Shown here: one piece after another, positions 22,169 through 30,121 of the stretch
Position numbering within the stretch: position 1 is the stretch's first letter
How the letters are laid out: every line of letters begins with the position of its first letter
Source of the DNA: a virus
Length of the DNA stretch: 30,936 nt
IMG/VR virus record: IMGVR_UViG_3300022925_000111
Coordinates: 1-30,936 of that record
Strand: one strand, 5' to 3'
Translations under genes and position numbers: made by a program
The notes under the pieces: model-generated
Database searches by the model: none
The model's input: the letters and a program-made list of their open reading frames with translations, nothing else
What the model was told of the DNA's origin: nothing

Positions 22169-22899
22169 TATTTCTCCTTAAAATCGTTAAAAAGTATTGC
22201 TTTTGTTACTACATCTATTTTGTTTCCAAGACTCAATGTAACAATACCTAAATCTTTTTTATCATTTACATACAGTATTCTTTTTGTTCGCCAACCCCTA
22301 TATGTGTCTGAAAAATACTCTTTTTTGCCACACCTTCCACCTAATCTACTAAGGCAAGACGCAAATCTTTTTTTACTTTGTATTGCTTTATCAGACTTTT
22401 TATTATAATATTCTGCTGTAAATTCAATTTTATATCTATATTTATTTAACCATAGGTTAGGACGCAATGCAACTTCGGTATCTTGCAATACTTCTGCTTC
22501 AAATTCTTCTCTTGGGCCACAGACACGTTTTGTAAACTTATAAAAATTATTAACAAAGTCTACACAATGGTCTGCTTTGGCAAACCATATAGTTCTGTCT
22601 TTTTCCCAACGTTGCCTGTAAATTTCGCATCCGTGTTCAAACCAATAATCAGGTTCTTCTAAATATTTTTCTTTACACCATTTAGCAATAAGATGATGTA
22701 TAGTAGTTAGTGCGTGGTCTTCGTTGTTGTGCAAAAATGAATCATAATCTCCTTCCTCTTCGCCTGTTATACTATTGATTATAATTCTACTGCCATCAAC
22801 AACTACTTTGTATGGGTAATGTCCATATTCCTTTTTGTACATAGGTTCTATGGGTATACCTTTTAAAATAAATCCGATTGGTGTAATTTGATTAGACAA
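22168..22899 (-). CDS. Protein of unknown function (243 aa)
   Basis: This soluble, basic and aromatic-rich protein starts with TTG at 22899: GGAG lies nine nt upstream and the start overlaps the clp stop by eight nt. Recognisable features are a Trp/His/Cys-rich stretch (EEPDYWFEHGCEIYRQRWEKD) and a C-terminal beta-rich part (WRTKRILYVNDKKDLGIVTL). Five cysteines (ACW-like KWCK, HGC, DHC, RVC, SCL, RC) could bind metal, but no standard motif is seen. It is placed between the ClpA-like unfoldase and lysozyme and should be co-expressed with them. I do not recognise a family and assign no function. Confidence 0.68.
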   Translation of the reverse strand: MSNQITPIGFILKGIPIEPMYKKEYGHYPYKVVVDGSRIIINSITGEEEGDYDSFLHNNEDHALTTIHHLIAKWCKEKYLEEPDYWFEHGCEIYRQRWEKDRTIWFAKADHCVDFVNNFYKFTKRVCGPREEFEAEVLQDTEVALRPNLWLNKYRYKIEFTAEYYNKKSDKAIQSKKRFASCLSRLGGRCGKKEYFSDTYRGWRTKRILYVNDKKDLGIVTLSLGNKIDVVTKAILFNDFKEK

Positions 22900-25054
22900 T
22901 TACAAAATCTCCGTCTCTGTAATCCACAACAAAGTCACGGTTTTCTGCTTCTTCGTAAATAATCTTTTTACTGAGTGGCTTTTTAATTTTTTCTTCGAAT
23001 ACTCTTTTTAACGGTCTAGCACCCATTGTAGGCTCGTATCCTGCTTTGGCAATTTCATCTTTAGCAAGTGAAGTAAATACTATCCTAACATTTTTATCAT
23101 TGCTGGTTAATAAGTCATTGGTTTCATCTATAAGTCTTTCTATAATCATATACATTTGTTCCATACCCAACTTATTAAATTTAACAACTGAGTCAATCCT
23201 ATTTCTAAACTCTGGTGTAAAGAAACTTTTAACTGCTTTGATATCAGTATCTTTCTTCTTTTGATCCCCGAAGCCTACTTTAAGTTTTTCACTATCAGCG
23301 GCTCCTAAGTTACTTGTCATCAACAATATAGTATTATTAAAAGAAACTGTTTTACCCGTACTACCTGTAAGTCTACCATCGTCCATAACTTGTAATAATA
23401 TTTGCAATACTTCTGGTGCGGCTTTTTCTATCTCATCAAGTAATAAAATACAATTAGGATGTTTTTCTACTTCTGATAACAAAAGACCTTGTCCTAGTTC
23501 ACCTTCTGCGTGACCAACATATCCCGGAGGAGCACCAATTAATTTACTTACACTATGCCTTTCCATATACTCGGACATATCAAACCTTACTAGTTCGACA
23601 TCTAAACACTCAGAAAGTCTTTTTGCTGTTTCTGTTTTACCAACACCGGTTGGCCCTACTAGTAAATAAGAACCAATAGGTTTGTTGTGTTCTCTTAGTC
23701 CTGCTTTGCTCACAAGTATACTTTCTACCATTACATCAATTGCTTCGTCTTGTCCAAACACTTTGTCTTTAATCCTGACGTCTAGTGTTTTATAACTGTC
23801 TTTTTGCGAAATATCTAGCATATCTTTACTTACTTTAGATATTTTTGCAACTTGTTGAAATACATTATCCATAGTAACAGCAGGATTTTTATCTAACTTG
23901 CTAACAGCACCTGCTTGGTCTAGCACATCAATTGCTTTGTCGGGTAATGCTTTATTTTTGATGTATTGCTCTGATAAAGTAACAATCTTTTCTATGGTTC
24001 CTTCTTCGTATATCACTCCGTGAAAATCTTCAAACAAAGGTTGCAACCCTTTACAAACTTCAATAGTGTCTGGAATATTCATCGCTGAAACTTCAAGTCT
24101 TTGAAATCTACGCATTAATGCTCTATCTTTTTCGAAACTGTTTGCAAATTCATCTGGTGTAGTGGCACCAATAGTTTGAAGTTTGCCTTTGCCTAACACA
24201 GGTTTTAAAATGTTAGCAACATCTAAACTGCTACTACCTGCACTACCGGCACCCATAATTTGATGTATTTCATCTATAAATAATATAACATCATCTCTAC
24301 CTTCTAATCCTTCGAGTACGTTCTTCATACGTTCTTCGAAGTCTCCTCTAAACTTAGTACCAGCAACCATTGAGCCAATATCTAAATTGTAAACTTGTTT
24401 GCCTTGCAAGGCTTCGGGTATATCTTTGTTTACAATTCTATAAGCAATACCTTCTGCAATAGCAGTTTTACCTGTTCCTGGTTCCCCAACTAGCACACAA
24501 TTATTCTTTTTACGTCTAGCAAGTACTTCTACTACTTCCCTAACTTCTTCGTGTCTTCCAATTAGTGGGTCAACTCCGCCGTCTAATACTTCTTGATTTA
24601 GATTTTTTAGGAAACTGGCATCTAACTCGCCCTCGCCTGCTTCATTGACAACTGCGTTCACTAACACAGTTCTGTTTACATTGTTTGCTTGTAAAAAATA
24701 ACCTGCGTGGCTTTCTTTTTCACTACATAGACTAATCAACACATCTATTTCTGTAATTTCTTCTCTGCCTGTGAACACAACTTGAGTAAATGCTCTTTGT
24801 AGAACTCTTTCAACAGATGTAGTAGGTCTAGGCGTACCTGTGCTACCGCCATCACTTTTAAGTCCATTGTAGTCAGTATTGTTGAGATATTCTTCTAAGT
24901 CTGAATCTAATGTTTTTAAATCTCCACCAACACTCATACACAACTGTCTAACAGATTCGTTTTTCAAAAGAATAAAAAGAATATGTTCCAAAGTAACATA
25001 CTCGTGACTTCTGTTTTGTGCTTCTGAACTTGCTGATGATACAATATGTTCCAT
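22892..25054 (-). CDS. clpA: ClpA-like AAA+ unfoldase
   Basis: The start at 25054 (MEHIVSSASSEAQN) gives a normal Clp N-domain and has AAAGGA upstream; the longer frame to 25156 runs through dnaJ. The 720-aa product has an N domain (1-145), D1 with Walker A GEPGTGKT (190-197) and Walker B VILFIDE (256-262), and D2 with Walker A GPTGVGKT (467-474) and Walker B CILLLDE (535-541). The long coiled-coil M domain of ClpB is absent, so it is ClpA/ClpC-like. LKVGFGDQ (591-598) sits where ClpA carries its IGL/IGF loop for docking ClpP. No ClpP is encoded here, so it may deliver substrates to host ClpP. It lies 22 nt after dnaJ. Confidence 0.92.
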   Translation of the reverse strand: MEHIVSSASSEAQNRSHEYVTLEHILFILLKNESVRQLCMSVGGDLKTLDSDLEEYLNNTDYNGLKSDGGSTGTPRPTTSVERVLQRAFTQVVFTGREEITEIDVLISLCSEKESHAGYFLQANNVNRTVLVNAVVNEAGEGELDASFLKNLNQEVLDGGVDPLIGRHEEVREVVEVLARRKKNNCVLVGEPGTGKTAIAEGIAYRIVNKDIPEALQGKQVYNLDIGSMVAGTKFRGDFEERMKNVLEGLEGRDDVILFIDEIHQIMGAGSAGSSSLDVANILKPVLGKGKLQTIGATTPDEFANSFEKDRALMRRFQRLEVSAMNIPDTIEVCKGLQPLFEDFHGVIYEEGTIEKIVTLSEQYIKNKALPDKAIDVLDQAGAVSKLDKNPAVTMDNVFQQVAKISKVSKDMLDISQKDSYKTLDVRIKDKVFGQDEAIDVMVESILVSKAGLREHNKPIGSYLLVGPTGVGKTETAKRLSECLDVELVRFDMSEYMERHSVSKLIGAPPGYVGHAEGELGQGLLLSEVEKHPNCILLLDEIEKAAPEVLQILLQVMDDGRLTGSTGKTVSFNNTILLMTSNLGAADSEKLKVGFGDQKKKDTDIKAVKSFFTPEFRNRIDSVVKFNKLGMEQMYMIIERLIDETNDLLTSNDKNVRIVFTSLAKDEIAKAGYEPTMGARPLKRVFEEKIKKPLSKKIIYEEAENRDFVVDYRDGDFVIV

Positions 25055-25076
25055 AATACTATTTAATTCCTTTATC

Positions 25077-25859
25077 TTATTTGTATTCTTTAAACTGATT
25101 TCTGTACTGTTCCAGTAATTTTCTTTGTTCTTCGGTAACGTTTTTAGGCACAGCAATATTTACTATAATGTACAAATCGCCTACTCTACTGTTTTGTGGA
25201 TTTACGAATCCTTTTTGCGATAATCTTATTTTAGAATCGTGTTGTGTACCTGGAGGAACTTTAACTTCATATACTTTGTTATCTAAATTTCTAATTTCTA
25301 TTTTCCCACCCAATATAGCATCTATTACATCTACACTCATTCTAGCATACAAGTCGTCTCCTTCTCTTATAAAAGTATTAGAACGCCTATAAGTAATTTG
25401 TACTAATAGGTCACCGCCTGGTTTAAACTCTGGAAAATTTAAACTTGCTCCGTTTGGAAATCCTTTAGGAATATTTAATTCTAATTCTTGTCCGTCGACA
25501 TTAATAATTTTGTGACAACCTAAATATGCTTCTTGTATATCTATTTGTACTGTTATCTGAAAACGTTGTCTATAGTTTCTATTTGCTCCTCTGCCGCCAA
25601 ATATATCACTAAAAGCATCACTGAAAATATCGCTGAAAGGATTTTGTCCACCGCCAAAGCCTTGAAAAGGACTAGGATTATCGTATGCTTGTTTCTTTTG
25701 TGGATCACTTACTGTGTCATATGCTTCTTGTATCTTTTTAAACTGTTCAGCATCTCCTCCTTTGTCAGGATGGTGCTTACTCGCAAGTTTACGATATGCC
25801 TTTTTAATCTCTTGTGGAGTGGCATTTTTAGATATGCCTAACGTTTGATAATGATCCAT
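25077..25859 (-). CDS. dnaJ: Type II DnaJ/Hsp40 co-chaperone
   Basis: The 260-aa protein begins with a complete J domain ([23 protein letters not shown] at 30-32), followed by a Gly/Phe-rich linker ([17 protein letters not shown]). The C-terminal substrate-binding region follows directly ([47 protein letters not shown]). The four CxxCxGxG zinc repeats of type I DnaJ are missing, so it is CbpA-like and shorter than host proteins. The HPD motif should activate host DnaK. Its sigma70 promoter lies directly at the start codon, and clpA follows, suggesting a paired phage proteostasis module. Phage assembly or disabling of host factors are plausible roles. Confidence 0.95.
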   Translation of the reverse strand: MDHYQTLGISKNATPQEIKKAYRKLASKHHPDKGGDAEQFKKIQEAYDTVSDPQKKQAYDNPSPFQGFGGGQNPFSDIFSDAFSDIFGGRGANRNYRQRFQITVQIDIQEAYLGCHKIINVDGQELELNIPKGFPNGASLNFPEFKPGGDLLVQITYRRSNTFIREGDDLYARMSVDVIDAILGGKIEIRNLDNKVYEVKVPPGTQHDSKIRLSQKGFVNPQNSRVGDLYIIVNIAVPKNVTEEQRKLLEQYRNQFKEYK

Positions 25860-25865
25860 TGATAT

Positions 25866-25894
25866 ATTATAGCAATTAACTTATGCAAAGTCAA
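25866..25894 (-). promoter_or_regulatory. Sigma70 promoter abutting dnaJ
   Basis: Minus strand TTGACT (25894-25889), 17-nt spacer, TATAAT (25871-25866), then six nt to the ATG at 25859. Transcription would begin at about the A of the start codon, so the dnaJ-clpA mRNA could be leaderless. The -35 overlaps the end of the methyltransferase-like gene. Confidence 0.85.
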
Positions 25895-26595
25895 GAATCA
25901 TATGGTTCTGATTGGTTCATAACCTTATGCCAACTGTAAGTAAGTTTTGCATTATTAATCATACTGTCTAATATTTTCTGAGGTTTAAACTCTCCATATG
26001 TTAATCCCCAATAGGTAGTATGTTGAATTACAGGTAAGTGATACAATATATAATCTATGTTTACTGCTACATCTTTTTTTATTAGCACTAATTGATGATT
26101 ACCTAAAATAAGTTTACGCCAATTAAAATTATCTCTTATAAAAGCATCTACACCTTCTGTTACTTCCGGCCATACTGTATTCATATAATCATCTACTACA
26201 ATAATTTCTTCTGTAATTTTACTGAATTTTCTTAGTGTATTAAGTGTTGTACCTGACGTTTTGTCTGCGTCTAAGTGTGTAAGTTTATATTTTTTCAAAT
26301 CTTTAGGCTTTAACTCGTCTGTGGATTTGTCAACAAAAGTTATCTTTTTGTGGTCATCCTCTAGTAATTGATCTAATACTGCTTCTTTTGTCCACCCTTG
26401 TTGCCAGTTGTCTACAACAGTAACATCATTAGAAAAGTCCAACATAGGAAACGTACTGCCTCCAGCACCTGCACCCACATCACACATTGGTTCGTTTTTG
26501 TAATTTCTAATCAAACAAAAATATATAAACCAGTCAACACCTGTTTTACCAGGTCTGTTTATTTGTTTTTGTAATTGCAGATTAGTATATTGCAT
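25891..26595 (-). CDS. SAM-dependent methyltransferase-like protein
   Basis: The 234-aa protein has a class I methyltransferase pattern: CDVGAGAGGSTFPMLD at 38-53 corresponds to motif I (the SAM-binding loop), VTVVDNW follows where an acidic residue should hold the ribose, and LTHLDADKTSGTTL then IIVVDDYMNTVWP resemble the metal- or substrate-binding segments of Methyltransf_24/CmcI-like proteins. The substrate is unknown; a sugar or small molecule is usual for such proteins. The start at 26595 has no clear SD. It follows the o-spanin by 25 nt and precedes dnaJ. Confidence 0.7.
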   Translation of the reverse strand: MQYTNLQLQKQINRPGKTGVDWFIYFCLIRNYKNEPMCDVGAGAGGSTFPMLDFSNDVTVVDNWQQGWTKEAVLDQLLEDDHKKITFVDKSTDELKPKDLKKYKLTHLDADKTSGTTLNTLRKFSKITEEIIVVDDYMNTVWPEVTEGVDAFIRDNFNWRKLILGNHQLVLIKKDVAVNIDYILYHLPVIQHTTYWGLTYGEFKPQKILDSMINNAKLTYSWHKVMNQSEPYDS

Positions 26596-26620
26596 ATACT
26601 ATACTTATTGCTTTTTTGAT

Positions 26621-27070
26621 TTAATCTTTCTTAGAATTGAAGTCCACCGGTTGAAAATCTTTATCAGTAAATGACTTAGATGTCTTATCGTCTTTTTTTT
26701 CTACTTTGGGTTCGTAATATTCTTTATATGCTTTTAATTGTGCTACTAGTCTAACTATTTGATTTCTTAGTTGTACATTGTTTTTTTGTAGCAACTCATA
26801 ATCTTCATCTGTTAAAGAAAACAACACAGGATCTATGTTTGCTTTTTTAAGTTCTGCAAACACTTCTTCTTGATTACCTTCGGTGAGTATTTTCCAATTA
26901 ATTTGCTCTAATTCTACCACAGGAGGTAATTCTAAATCTAATCTTATACGTTCGACCTCAGTTGTCATAACCTGTAATGGTTTAGTAGTACTACACCCAC
27001 TAATAAGGAACGTAATTAGGATTGGCAATGTTAGGGCATTCAGCATTAATTTCTGACTTCTTAGTTGCAT
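26621..27070 (-). CDS. Outer-membrane spanin lipoprotein (Rz1-like)
   Basis: The 149-aa protein has a lipoprotein signal peptide ending in a lipobox (ITFLISGCSTT; Cys26). The mature part is charged, with a helical LQKNNVQLRNQIVRLVAQLK segment able to form a coiled coil. GAGGAG precedes the ATG at 27070. The gene begins inside the 3' end of the i-spanin frame (71-nt overlap), the classic Rz/Rz1 architecture. Together the pair should bridge the periplasm and fuse inner and outer membranes in the last step of lysis. It is longer than lambda Rz1, closer to T4-like o-spanins. The call rests on lipobox, overlap and partner. Confidence 0.82.
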   Translation of the reverse strand: MQLRSQKLMLNALTLPILITFLISGCSTTKPLQVMTTEVERIRLDLELPPVVELEQINWKILTEGNQEEVFAELKKANIDPVLFSLTDEDYELLQKNNVQLRNQIVRLVAQLKAYKEYYEPKVEKKDDKTSKSFTDKDFQPVDFNSKKD

Positions 27071-27485
27071 TTAATTCCTCCTCTGTTAGTGGCGAGCCTT
27101 GTGCTATCTCAAAACACCTTGCTCGTTGTTTTTCTCTTCTACCTTCTATGATTTCTATACTTCTAGGTTTTTGTACTGCTAAGTTTCCAATATCTCTTCT
27201 TTCTCCCGAAGCATTTACTTTGTTAAACTTTTCGTTTGCGGCGTTTAAGTCACCTTGTAATTTTTCATTATTTTCTTGTAATTGTTTGTTGATATCTCTG
27301 ATTTGTGCAATATCTTTTAATTGTTGCTCGATAACTTTTTTCTGTTCAGCAACAGCACCCTCTAACTTTTCATTGTTGAGTTTTAGAATTTCGTTCTCTG
27401 ATTGCAAATGTTTGACATACATAAGTCCTCCCATTGCGCCAAGGACTGCTATACCCATTATGATTAATTTAATTTGGCTGAACAT
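27000..27485 (-). CDS. Inner-membrane spanin (Rz-like)
   Basis: The ATG at 27485 gives 161 aa: MFSQIKLIIMGIAVLG starts a single N-terminal membrane anchor (about 5-24), followed by a long coiled coil (about 28-95: QSENEILKLNNEKLEGAVA, QKKVIEQQLKDIAQI, NKQLQENNEKLQGDL). The periplasmic tail ends with CFEIAQGSPLTEEEL and CPNIANPNYVPY, with two cysteines that could link dimers. An alternative TTG start lies nine nt upstream. It overlaps the ACP-like gene by 17 nt at its start and the lipoprotein spanin by 71 nt at its end. Function: the inner half of the spanin bridge in lysis. Confidence 0.85.
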   Translation of the reverse strand: MFSQIKLIIMGIAVLGAMGGLMYVKHLQSENEILKLNNEKLEGAVAEQKKVIEQQLKDIAQIRDINKQLQENNEKLQGDLNAANEKFNKVNASGERRDIGNLAVQKPRSIEIIEGRREKQRARCFEIAQGSPLTEEELNATKKSEINAECPNIANPNYVPY

Positions 27486-27702
27486 TGGACTCAACTAACT
27501 TAATAAGGTCGCCCACAGTTTTTACATCTAGTATTGCTTCTTCGTCTAAAGAAATGTTTAATTTTTCATCAAGTGCTATGCTAAGTTCAACTAAGTCAAA
27601 CTCATCACCACCTAAGTCGTCTATAATGTGTGTATCGTCATCATTTAGTATCGGTAGATTACCAAAATGTCCTGACAAGACTTCTAGTACTGTGTCTCTC
27701 AT
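27469..27702 (-). CDS. Acyl-carrier-protein-like protein lacking the phosphopantetheine serine
   Basis: The 77-aa acidic protein has the ACP four-helix pattern: MRDTVLEVLSGHFG, a loop, DDLGGDEFDLVEL (residues 28-40), ALDEKLNISL, then DEEAILDVKTVGDLIKLVE. The diagnostic ACP motif is DSL at the start of helix II; here it is DEF, with Glu34 in place of the serine that carries 4'-phosphopantetheine. The DNA (GATGAGTTT) is unambiguous. It therefore cannot be a normal acyl carrier and may act as a decoy or structural partner of enzymes that bind ACP. Its ATG overlaps the TGA of the upstream gene by four nt. Confidence 0.85.
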   Translation of the reverse strand: MRDTVLEVLSGHFGNLPILNDDDTHIIDDLGGDEFDLVELSIALDEKLNISLDEEAILDVKTVGDLIKLVESNVQPN

Positions 27703-28463
27703 TTTCTTCTCAAGGTTAAAATATTATCGGAACCTGTTTTACTTAGTGCTACAACATCTGTACTTAATTTGTTTACGGACCAATTACGTCCTAAACTGTA
27801 CTGAAGTTTATTGTCTTCTATGTTGTTTACCAATATTGGTTTGTGTGCATACTCGTCAAGAACCGCTTTACCAAAGTTAAGCATTTCAAAAGTTTGCTTT
27901 CCATTGGACGATGAAAATTCTAAAATATTATTTTCCATTCCTAACTTGTTTATGTAACTGTCTTTTATAAAGTTCACTACATCTAATTTTTCTTGTTCCA
28001 CTTTTTTATCTTCCTGTGCTTTTGTAAATTCTTCTTTGGTCATATATTGTGACGGATCTTGTATAATAAAAGAGCCTAATGCTGGATCGCTTATTTTATA
28101 AGAGTCTTCTGCAAAATAACTTTTAACATCATAGTCTTTTAGTCCTACTAAATTTTCTATGTCTTCTACTATCTTTTTTAATTTTGTTAAAAAATCTTCG
28201 TCTCTTTTCATTTCGATAAAAACTAAGTGATGTCCGTCATCATCTGGATTAGGACTTGTTTCTACATCTAATGTTTCGTATGCACCTGTTTCTATAAATT
28301 GAGTAAGGTCCTCTGCAGGTTGCTTTTCTGTCATATATAATGCAGTAACGATTACGTCTTTTGCTTCGCCTGTTTTAGGATTGAATTCATCAATACTAAT
28401 TCTTGGGACCATAAGTTCTTTAAGGTCACCGTGTTGTAAACTATATCTACTGTCCAATGGCAC
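27699..28463 (-). CDS. Putative virion-associated protein of unknown function (254 aa)
   Basis: The start is GTG at 28463 with AGGAGA seven nt upstream; it overlaps the previous gene by 17 nt. The soluble protein has an N-terminal beta-rich part (DLKELMVPRISIDEF, then DVIVTALYMTEKQP), a region GHHLVFIEMKRDED, a charged helical stretch (YMTKEEFTKAQEDKKVEQEK), and a C-terminal beta-rich domain (NILEFSSSNGKQTFEML ending NILTLRRK). No enzymatic motif is seen. Together with the preceding 178-aa gene, and under a late promoter, it is probably a structural or assembly protein of the virion. Not recognised further. Confidence 0.65.
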   Translation of the reverse strand: MPLDSRYSLQHGDLKELMVPRISIDEFNPKTGEAKDVIVTALYMTEKQPAEDLTQFIETGAYETLDVETSPNPDDDGHHLVFIEMKRDEDFLTKLKKIVEDIENLVGLKDYDVKSYFAEDSYKISDPALGSFIIQDPSQYMTKEEFTKAQEDKKVEQEKLDVVNFIKDSYINKLGMENNILEFSSSNGKQTFEMLNFGKAVLDEYAHKPILVNNIEDNKLQYSLGRNWSVNKLSTDVVALSKTGSDNILTLRRK

Positions 28464-28983
28464 CTGTATCTCCTGTTGGTTCTACTGTATCTTCTAATGC
28501 TGGAATATCATCTGCACCAGCGGCTTTACTCATTGAATATTGAATAATATCATCTTTGACATCTTCTATAAACTTGCGTGGCATCTTGATGTTTACTAGC
28601 CAAATAGGACTTTCGTCAATTTTGCTTCTTCTAAAAATTCTACCATTTCTAGTAACTGTTTCAAAATCTTCAGGCGTTTTAACACGTCTTGCGGATTTAA
28701 ATATATCTTCTGTCCATTTAATTTTACAATCTTTTAATAACAGTCTTTCTACAGCACTTGGATCAGGCATAGACTTTTTGTCATACATTAGTGTAACATC
28801 AACCCAATATCTATCTATATTAGGTCCCTCAACAACAATACCTTTACTCCAATTCTTATAGGCATAAAGGTTAATTTTATCTAGTACGTCTTCAAACTCA
28901 ATTAAAAGGTCTAACATTCTGTTATCTTCGTGTAGATTTTTAACTGTTTGATTTAGTAATAAAGTGTTGTATTCTTTAGGCAT
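28447..28983 (-). CDS. Putative virion-associated protein of unknown function (178 aa)
   Basis: I choose the start at 28983 (MPKEYNTLLLNQTVKN): GGAG lies 9 nt upstream of it and the late promoter at 29001-29009 would start transcription near 28996, so the ATG at 28998 would lie at the very 5' end without an SD. The 178-aa product has a helical N-terminus (NRMLDLLIEFEDVLDKINLY), a mixed central domain (KGIVVEGPNIDRYWVDVTLM) and a low-complexity tail (EDTVEPTGDTGAIGQ). It is the first gene of a late operon that includes the ACP-like and spanin genes. I do not recognise the family. Confidence 0.7.
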   Translation of the reverse strand: MPKEYNTLLLNQTVKNLHEDNRMLDLLIEFEDVLDKINLYAYKNWSKGIVVEGPNIDRYWVDVTLMYDKKSMPDPSAVERLLLKDCKIKWTEDIFKSARRVKTPEDFETVTRNGRIFRRSKIDESPIWLVNIKMPRKFIEDVKDDIIQYSMSKAAGADDIPALEDTVEPTGDTGAIGQ

Positions 28984-29000
28984 AAATTTTTTCTCCATAA

Positions 29001-29009
29001 GTATTTATC
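29001..29009 (-). promoter_or_regulatory. T4-type late promoter for the lysis/virion operon
   Basis: The minus strand reads AGATAAATACTT. Transcription from about 28996 leaves a short leader that includes GGAG for the ATG at 28983. Confidence 0.75.
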
Positions 29010-29013
29010 TGTT

Positions 29014-29031
29014 TTTAACAGTAGTGTTAAA
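29014..29031. promoter_or_regulatory. Inverted repeat between divergent transcription units
   Basis: TTTAACA-GTAG-TGTTAAA is a perfect 7-bp inverted repeat just upstream of the leftward late promoter. It could be an operator or an RNA hairpin. The function is unknown. Confidence 0.45.
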
Positions 29032-29108
29032 TGACTAGGAAATTAAATAAATAATATTGTAGTGCAAAATATTAACATTACAGTTTGTAAACACACAAAT
29101 TTCTTAAT

Positions 29109-29147
29109 AACCGTGAAGAGAGACGCCTTTCTTAACGGTTTTTTTAT
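29109..29147 (+). terminator. Terminator-like hairpin in the phoH leader
   Basis: AACCGT (29109-29114) pairs with ACGGTT (29135-29140). After one mismatch, AAGA pairs with TCTT and three further pairs close a four-nt loop. Seven to eight T residues follow. It looks like an intrinsic terminator, yet no rightward gene lies upstream. It ends about 20 nt before phoH and may be an attenuator or the 3' end of a small RNA. The SD of phoH (AAGGAG) lies downstream of it. Confidence 0.75.
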
Positions 29148-29168
29148 GGCGAAACAAAGGAGATTATT

Positions 29169-29930
29169 ATGTCCAGAAAATCACGCAAGAACAGAGAATT
29201 CAAAAAAAGAGTTCGACAATTTTATAACCAAGGAGATACTTTAAGTATGGAAAATTTTAACCACATAGCATTATCTACGTCAAATGTCGTAGTAGTGCCA
29301 AAAACAATTACCCAAGACAAATTGGTTGCAGACATTCAAAACACGGCAAAAGATATCGTGTTAGCAATAGGACCTGCGGGAACGGGTAAAACGTATTTGG
29401 CAACTAAGAGTGCTATCAAGGCGTTTGTATCTAAAGAAGTTAGTAAGATAGTGATTACCAGACCAGCAGTCTCCGTAGATGAGCAACACGGATTTCTGCC
29501 TGGCAATCTAGTAGAAAAAATGGCTCCGTGGACCAGACCAATATTCGATGTGTTTGAGGAACACTATAATCTGAAAGAGATTGAATATATGTTAGAAATG
29601 GGTAAAATAGAAGTTGCACCATTGGCATATATGAGAGGTAGGACTTTTAAAAACACATTCATTATTGCTGATGAGATGCAGAATGCAACGCCTTCTCAAT
29701 TTAAAATGCTTATGACAAGAATAGGTCACGGTAGTAAAATGATTGTTACTGGAGACTTGGATCAGCACGACAGAGGATTTGAACAAAATGGATTGAAAGA
29801 CTTTTGTCAAAGATTGAGAGGTTCGCAGTCAAATAAGATTAGTTTAGTTGAGTTTGATGCTAGAGATATTAAACGACACCCTGTGATAGAAGATGTGCTT
29901 AGTCTGTATCACACAGAAGTCGTAGGATAA
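29169..29930 (+). CDS. phoH: PhoH-like P-loop ATPase
   Basis: The 253-aa protein has Walker A GPAGTGKT (68-75), the PhoH family segment KIVITRPAVSVDEQHGFLPG, a Walker B-type FIIADEMQNATPSQ and a sensor-like MIVTGDLDQHDR. It matches the single-domain PhoH of marine phages, with no added RNase or KH domain. PhoH proteins are ATPases/putative RNA helicases; the gene is a common marine phage marker and belongs to the phosphate regulon in E. coli, though its role in phage infection is not settled. AAGGAG precedes the ATG by 6 nt. The leader contains a terminator-like hairpin that could control expression. Confidence 0.95.
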   Translation: MSRKSRKNREFKKRVRQFYNQGDTLSMENFNHIALSTSNVVVVPKTITQDKLVADIQNTAKDIVLAIGPAGTGKTYLATKSAIKAFVSKEVSKIVITRPAVSVDEQHGFLPGNLVEKMAPWTRPIFDVFEEHYNLKEIEYMLEMGKIEVAPLAYMRGRTFKNTFIIADEMQNATPSQFKMLMTRIGHGSKMIVTGDLDQHDRGFEQNGLKDFCQRLRGSQSNKISLVEFDARDIKRHPVIEDVLSLYHTEVVG

Positions 29931-30114
29931 TATCACTCACAGGACGTACTTGATGTTGCTCTAAGTCGTATAGTTCGCTCATACGATCCACAGCACTTTT
30001 GATAGCCACTAAAGGCTCACTTTTGTTTTGCTTGATGTGGCTATGTACAAATCCTTTTGGTTTAAATTCAGGTTCTGTACTGATTATTTCTTTTGCTATT
30101 GCTTCTAAATCCAT
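29899..30114 (-). CDS. Small protein of unknown function (71 aa), likely leaderless
   Basis: The 71-aa helical protein MDLEAIAKEIISTEPEFK continues to a C-terminus SDIILRLLCDTD. An exact late element (TATAAATACT) ends close before the ATG. Its 3' end overlaps the phoH 3' end by 32 nt in convergent orientation. The sequence has balanced charge and a helix-rich look (VAIKSAVDRMSELYDLEQ). No family is recognised. The promoter placement is the main support for it being real. Confidence 0.58.
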   Translation of the reverse strand: MDLEAIAKEIISTEPEFKPKGFVHSHIKQNKSEPLVAIKSAVDRMSELYDLEQHQVRPVSDIILRLLCDTD

Positions 30115-30121
30115 TGTGTAG

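Noticed and set aside
22435-22446. ATAAATA-like string inside the 243-aa gene
   Set aside because: It lies within coding sequence, lacks the downstream CT extension and has no gene start nearby.
25055-25156. Longer 754-aa start for the ClpA-like gene
   Set aside because: The extra N-terminus overlaps dnaJ and has no Clp homology; the ATG at 25054 has an SD and a normal N-domain.
28984-28998. Upstream ATG of the 178-aa gene
   Set aside because: It lies at the predicted transcript start and has no SD; the ATG at 28983 has GGAG in front.
29062-29244. A 60-aa rightward frame overlapping the start of phoH
   Set aside because: It begins with GTG without SD, runs through the terminator-like hairpin and overlaps phoH in another frame.
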